NCBI GenBank assembly: GCA_019414545.1
Contig: DXLV01000050.1
Location: forward strand, 1-8,315
Direction: 5' to 3'
DNA length: 8,315 bases
Source: Collinsella sp.
Lineage (GTDB): Bacteria > Actinomycetota > Coriobacteriia > Coriobacteriales > Coriobacteriaceae
The stretch's first letter is position 1. Each line of letters starts with the position of its first letter. The notes below the pieces were generated by a model. That model did no database searches and was not told the origin of the DNA. It was given only the letters and a program-made list of their open reading frames with translations. Below are positions 5,506-8,315 of this stretch, one piece after another. Both the position numbers and the translations under genes were made by a program.

Positions 5506-6450
5506 GTGGCGTTCAACCATAAGCACCTGATCGACATTACCGAGTACTCCGAAGAGGACATCAAGCTCATCCTCGAGACCGCCAAGGCGTTCTCTGAGGT
5601 CAACGAGCGTGCGATCAAGAAGGTCCCCACGCTCAAGGGCAAGACCATCGTCAACATGTTCAACGAGCCCTCGACGCGCACCCGCAGCTCCTTCGAGCTC
5701 GCCGAGAAGCGCCTTTCGGCCGACAGCCTCAACTTTGGCGGCTCCTCGACCTCCACGGTCAAGGGCGAGAGCCTCGTCGACACCGTCGAGACCCTCAACG
5801 CCTACAAGATTGATTGCATCGTCGTTCGCGATAAGCACGCCGGTGCTCCCTACATCGTCACGCAGAACTCGCCCGCGAGCGTCATCTGCGCCGGCGACGG
5901 CAAGCACAACCACCCCACGCAGGCCCTGCTCGACCTGTACACCATCTGGGAGCACAAGGGTGACTTCCACGGTCTGAAGGTCGCCGTCGTCGGCGATATC
6001 GCGCACTCCCGCGTGTGCGGCTCGCTGATCCCCGCACTTAAGATCATGGGCTGCGAGACCTACGCCGTCGCCCCCGGCACGCTGCTGCCGCCGGCGCCCG
6101 AGGTCCTGGGCTGCGACCACGTGACGAGCGACCTCGATTCCGTCCTGCCCGAGCTGGACGTCGTCTACATGTTGCGCGTGCAGCAGGAGCGCCTCGAGGG
6201 CGCACCGTTCCCCACGATTCGTGAGTACCACAAGCTCTTCGGTCTGACCAAGGACCGCGAGAAGCTCATGAAGCCCGATGCGATTATCTGCCACCCGGGC
6301 CCCATCAACCGCGGCGTTGAGTTCGACTCCTATATGGCCGACCACCCGCAACGCTCCGTCATCCTGGAGCAGGTCTACGCCGGTATCTGCGTGCGTATGG
6401 CTATCCTGTATCTGCTGCTTGGAGGTGCCGATAATGGCCTTGCTTCTTAA
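5506..6450 (+). CDS. pyrB: Aspartate carbamoyltransferase catalytic subunit
   Basis: A 314-residue ATCase catalytic chain (carbamoyl phosphate + aspartate to N-carbamoyl-aspartate), a cytosolic trimer. The carbamoyl-phosphate loop is STRTR at 56-60 in EPSTRTRSSFE, and the mobile-loop lysine is K86 in STVKGES. Also visible are HPTQALLDLY (136-145), GDIAHSRV (163-170) and HPGP (263-266). I chose the GTG at 5506 because GGAGGTGA (5490-5497), a full match to the anti-Shine-Dalgarno, lies 8 bases upstream and the protein then begins MAFNHKHLIDI. The in-frame GTG at 5494 would overlap that ribosome binding site. The ribosome binding site overlaps the end of pyrR, so the two are probably translationally coupled. 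No regulatory chain pyrI is present in the window; family members next to PyrR-type control usually lack one. Confidence 0.97.
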   Translation: MAFNHKHLIDITEYSEEDIKLILETAKAFSEVNERAIKKVPTLKGKTIVNMFNEPSTRTRSSFELAEKRLSADSLNFGGSSTSTVKGESLVDTVETLNAYKIDCIVVRDKHAGAPYIVTQNSPASVICAGDGKHNHPTQALLDLYTIWEHKGDFHGLKVAVVGDIAHSRVCGSLIPALKIMGCETYAVAPGTLLPPAPEVLGCDHVTSDLDSVLPELDVVYMLRVQQERLEGAPFPTIREYHKLFGLTKDREKLMKPDAIICHPGPINRGVEFDSYMADHPQRSVILEQVYAGICVRMAILYLLLGGADNGLAS

Positions 6451-7723
6451 GAATGCCCACGTCGTCGACCCGTCCGTCGAGCTTGACGGTGTCGTTGACG
6501 TCCTGATTGACGGCGATAAGATCGCCGAGGTCGGCGAGAATCTCGCCGTCGAGGGAGCCGAGGTCCGCGACCTTTCCGGCAAGTACCTCGTCCCCGGCCT
6601 GGTGGATATGCACGTTCACCTTCGCGAGCCTGGCTACGAGGTCAAAGAGGACATCGAGAGCGGCACCCGCGCTGCTGCCAAGGGCGGCTTCACCGGCGTG
6701 TGCGCCATGCCCAACACCGATCCCGTCACCGATAACGGCACCGTCGTGGAGTTCGTCAAGTCCCGCGCTGCCGAGGTCGGCCACTGCCGCGTCTATCCGT
6801 CGGGCGCCATGACCCGCGGTCTTAAGGGCGAGGCCATGTCCGAGATGGGCGATATGGTCGCCCACGGCGCCGTCGCCTTCACCGATGACGGTCGCGGCGT
6901 GCAGGGTGCGGGCATGCTCCGTCGCTGCATGGACTACGGCAAGATGTTCGGCAAGGTCTTTATGAGCCACTGCCAGGACGAGGATCTGGTCGGCCACGGC
7001 CAGATCAACGAGGGCAAGGTCTCGACCCGTCTGGCCCTCGAGGGTTGGCCGGCCGCCGGCGAGGAGCTTCAGATTGCCCGCGACATCGAGATTGCCAAGC
7101 TGACCGGTGCCAAGCTGCACATCCAGCACATCTCCACCGCTCATGGCCTGGAGCTCGTGCGTGCCGGTAAGGCTGCCGGTGTCCAGGTGACCTGCGAGGC
7201 CACCCCGCACCACATGTTCCTGACCGAGAACGACCTGGACGAGACCTACAACACCTCGCTCAAGGTCAATCCGCCGCTGCGCACCGACGAGGATGCCGAG
7301 GCCATCCGTCAGGGTGTCATCGACGGTACCGTCGACGCTATCGTTACCGACCACGCTCCCCACACCCCGTGGGAGAAGGCCCGCGAGTTCGAGCTCGCGC
7401 CCTTTGGAATGATTGGCCTCGAGACTTCGCTGTCGCTCGTGCTCACTGAGCTGGTCAACACGGGCAAGATGAGCGTGAGCCGCATGGTCGAGCTCATGGC
7501 CATCAAGCCGCGTGAGATTCTGGGCCTCGATCAGGTTCAGGTCAAGGCGGGCTTTGTCGCCGACCTGACCGTGTTCGACCCCTCCGCAACCTGGACGGTT
7601 GGCGAGAACGGTTACGAGTCGCGCGCCGAGAACTCCGGTTTTGCCGGCCGCACGCTCACCGGTCGTGCCACCGATGTATTTGTCGGCGGTAAACAGACGC
7701 TTGCCGACGGCTGCATCTGCTAG
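6434..7723 (+). CDS. pyrC: Dihydroorotase, class I
   Basis: A 429-residue zinc amidohydrolase (carbamoyl-aspartate to dihydroorotate). The metal and substrate motifs are DMHVHLREPG (58-67), with H60 and H62 as zinc ligands and R64 for the substrate. Further motifs are FTDDG with D151/D152, SHCQDEDL with H179, QHIST with H232, and TDHAPH with D306 and H308. Length and motifs fit the longer class I (Bacillus/Aquifex-type) enzyme, not the shorter E. coli class II. The start at 6434 (MALLLKNAHVVDP) follows GGAGGTG (6421-6427) with 6-base spacing. The same frame is open upstream to 6278, but that extension is unlike the family and lies inside pyrB. The gene overlaps pyrB by 17 bases, giving tight translational coupling and suggesting matched production of the two enzymes. 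Confidence 0.97.
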   Translation: MALLLKNAHVVDPSVELDGVVDVLIDGDKIAEVGENLAVEGAEVRDLSGKYLVPGLVDMHVHLREPGYEVKEDIESGTRAAAKGGFTGVCAMPNTDPVTDNGTVVEFVKSRAAEVGHCRVYPSGAMTRGLKGEAMSEMGDMVAHGAVAFTDDGRGVQGAGMLRRCMDYGKMFGKVFMSHCQDEDLVGHGQINEGKVSTRLALEGWPAAGEELQIARDIEIAKLTGAKLHIQHISTAHGLELVRAGKAAGVQVTCEATPHHMFLTENDLDETYNTSLKVNPPLRTDEDAEAIRQGVIDGTVDAIVTDHAPHTPWEKAREFELAPFGMIGLETSLSLVLTELVNTGKMSVSRMVELMAIKPREILGLDQVQVKAGFVADLTVFDPSATWTVGENGYESRAENSGFAGRTLTGRATDVFVGGKQTLADGCIC

Positions 7724-7743
7724 CATAGCCTTATCGCTTTTGT

Positions 7744-7771
7744 GCGCGGCGCCCTTGCGGTGCCGCGCTTT
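7744..7771 (+). terminator. Hairpin between pyrC and pyrK, possible partial terminator
   Basis: GCGCGGCGCC (7744-7753) pairs with GGTGCCGCGC (7759-7768) over 10 base pairs with one G-U and a 5-base loop, followed by TTTCTGTT. The stem is very stable but the U-run is short and interrupted. The next gene continues the same pathway on the same strand, so this is better read as a leaky terminator or RNA-stability element that lowers downstream expression. A small second hairpin (7785-7790 with 7795-7800) follows just before the pyrK ribosome binding site. Confidence 0.5.
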
Positions 7772-7815
7772 CTGTTCGCCTGAACCATGCAACCGCATGG
7801 GGGATTGGAGCGTCT

Positions 7816-8315
7816 ATGCCCACACCTTCCACTGCACGCATGCACGACTTCGAGGTCGTCTCGAACCAGGAGATCGCCGACGGCATCTTCTCGCTCGTAA
7901 TCTCGGCCCCCAAGCTTGCAAGTGCGCTCAAGCCCGGTCAGTTTGTGAACATTGCCGTGCCCGGCGATGCCTCCTCGCTGCTTCGCGTGCCCCTGAGCTT
8001 CTATCGCGCCGACGCCGAGGCCGGCACCGTCGAGCTGTGGTACGCCGTCGTGGGCGACGATACCCGCCGTTTGTCCCAGATGGGCCCTGGCTCCACCTCT
8101 AACCTGTTGGGCCCCGGTGGCCGTGGCTGGATGGTACCCGAGGGCACCAGGAAGGCACTGCTCGTCGCCGGTGGCATCGGCGTTCCGCCTGTGCTGTGTC
8201 TTGCCGGCATGCTTGCCGAGCAGGGTGTTGATGTGGACGTGTGCCTGGGCTTTGGCACCGCTTCCAAAGCCGTGGGTGTCGATGAGTTCCGTGCGCTGGG
8301 CGCCACGGTTAACGT
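7816..8315 (+). CDS. pyrK: Dihydroorotate dehydrogenase B electron-transfer subunit, 5' part
   Basis: An open frame begins at ATG 7816 (MPTPSTARMHDFEVVSNQEI) and runs off the right edge; 166 residues are visible of a protein usually about 250-290 long. It is a ferredoxin-reductase-fold flavoprotein. The FAD-binding RxPLS motif is R57-V-P-L-S61, GPGG lies at 99-102, and the NAD-binding loop is GGIGVPPV (119-126). The [2Fe-2S] cysteine cluster that would confirm PyrK lies beyond the edge. PyrK passes electrons from PyrD's FMN to NAD in the class 1B dihydroorotate dehydrogenase. GGAG (7807-7810) lies 5 bases before the start. It is 92 bases after pyrC, a wider gap than between the other genes, and holds a stable hairpin. 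An unrelated oxidoreductase of the same fold is possible but unlikely in this context. Confidence 0.92.
   Translation, partial: MPTPSTARMHDFEVVSNQEIADGIFSLVISAPKLASALKPGQFVNIAVPGDASSLLRVPLSFYRADAEAGTVELWYAVVGDDTRRLSQMGPGSTSNLLGPGGRGWMVPEGTRKALLVAGGIGVPPVLCLAGMLAEQGVDVDVCLGFGTASKAVGVDEFRALGATVN

Noticed and set aside
5446..6582. A 378-codon open frame on the - strand over pyrB
   Set aside because: Compositional shadow of pyrB, and it crosses gene boundaries on the coding strand.
6401..7798. A 465-codon open frame on the - strand over pyrC
   Set aside because: Compositional shadow of pyrC; it runs through the intergenic hairpin and shows no recognisable motif.

Overview
The window looks like chromosome from a high-GC, anaerobic, fermentative actinobacterium of the Coriobacteriia, most probably a Collinsella-like gut organism. 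This is inference, not a database result. It rests on strongly G/C-biased third codon positions, a bifunctional AdhE alcohol/aldehyde dehydrogenase, a PyrR-headed pyrimidine operon, and a PyrK subunit, which implies the NAD-linked class 1B dihydroorotate dehydrogenase of anaerobes.

Left part (1-1023). The 3' end of an unidentified + strand gene stops at 82 and is followed by a strong intrinsic terminator (114-160). A - strand gene for an APH/choline-kinase-fold phosphotransferase (259-1023) converges on it and has its own terminator (185-224).

Middle (1056-3913). adhE (1112-3760, - strand) lies just upstream of the phosphotransferase gene, separated from it by a GC-rich hairpin (1056-1094). 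In front of adhE is an AT-rich control region holding two direct copies of a LacI-family-type operator (3852-3883).

Gene-poor stretch (3761-4276). Apart from the adhE control region, this holds a decayed mini-element (3914-4172): the C-terminal part of a REP-associated-type Y1 transposase between two inverted, hairpin-forming 25-base repeats. It abuts the terminator (4176-4208) of rpmB (4277-4465, - strand), which encodes a zinc-ribbon ribosomal protein L28.

Right part (4466-8315). A divergent intergenic region carries the rpmB promoter and then a 5' leader with mutually exclusive RNA hairpins ending in an intrinsic terminator. This is a transcription attenuator ahead of pyrR-pyrB-pyrC-pyrK. 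The operon encodes the regulator/sensor PyrR, aspartate carbamoyltransferase and dihydroorotase (tightly coupled by overlaps), and the electron-transfer subunit of dihydroorotate dehydrogenase, which runs off the right edge. Together these make carbamoyl-aspartate, then dihydroorotate, then orotate for UMP synthesis, with PyrR presumably feeding uridine-nucleotide levels back to the leader.

I see no defence system, CRISPR array, tRNA or rRNA. The most interesting items are the pyr leader, the hairpin-bounded transposase remnant and the paired operators upstream of adhE.
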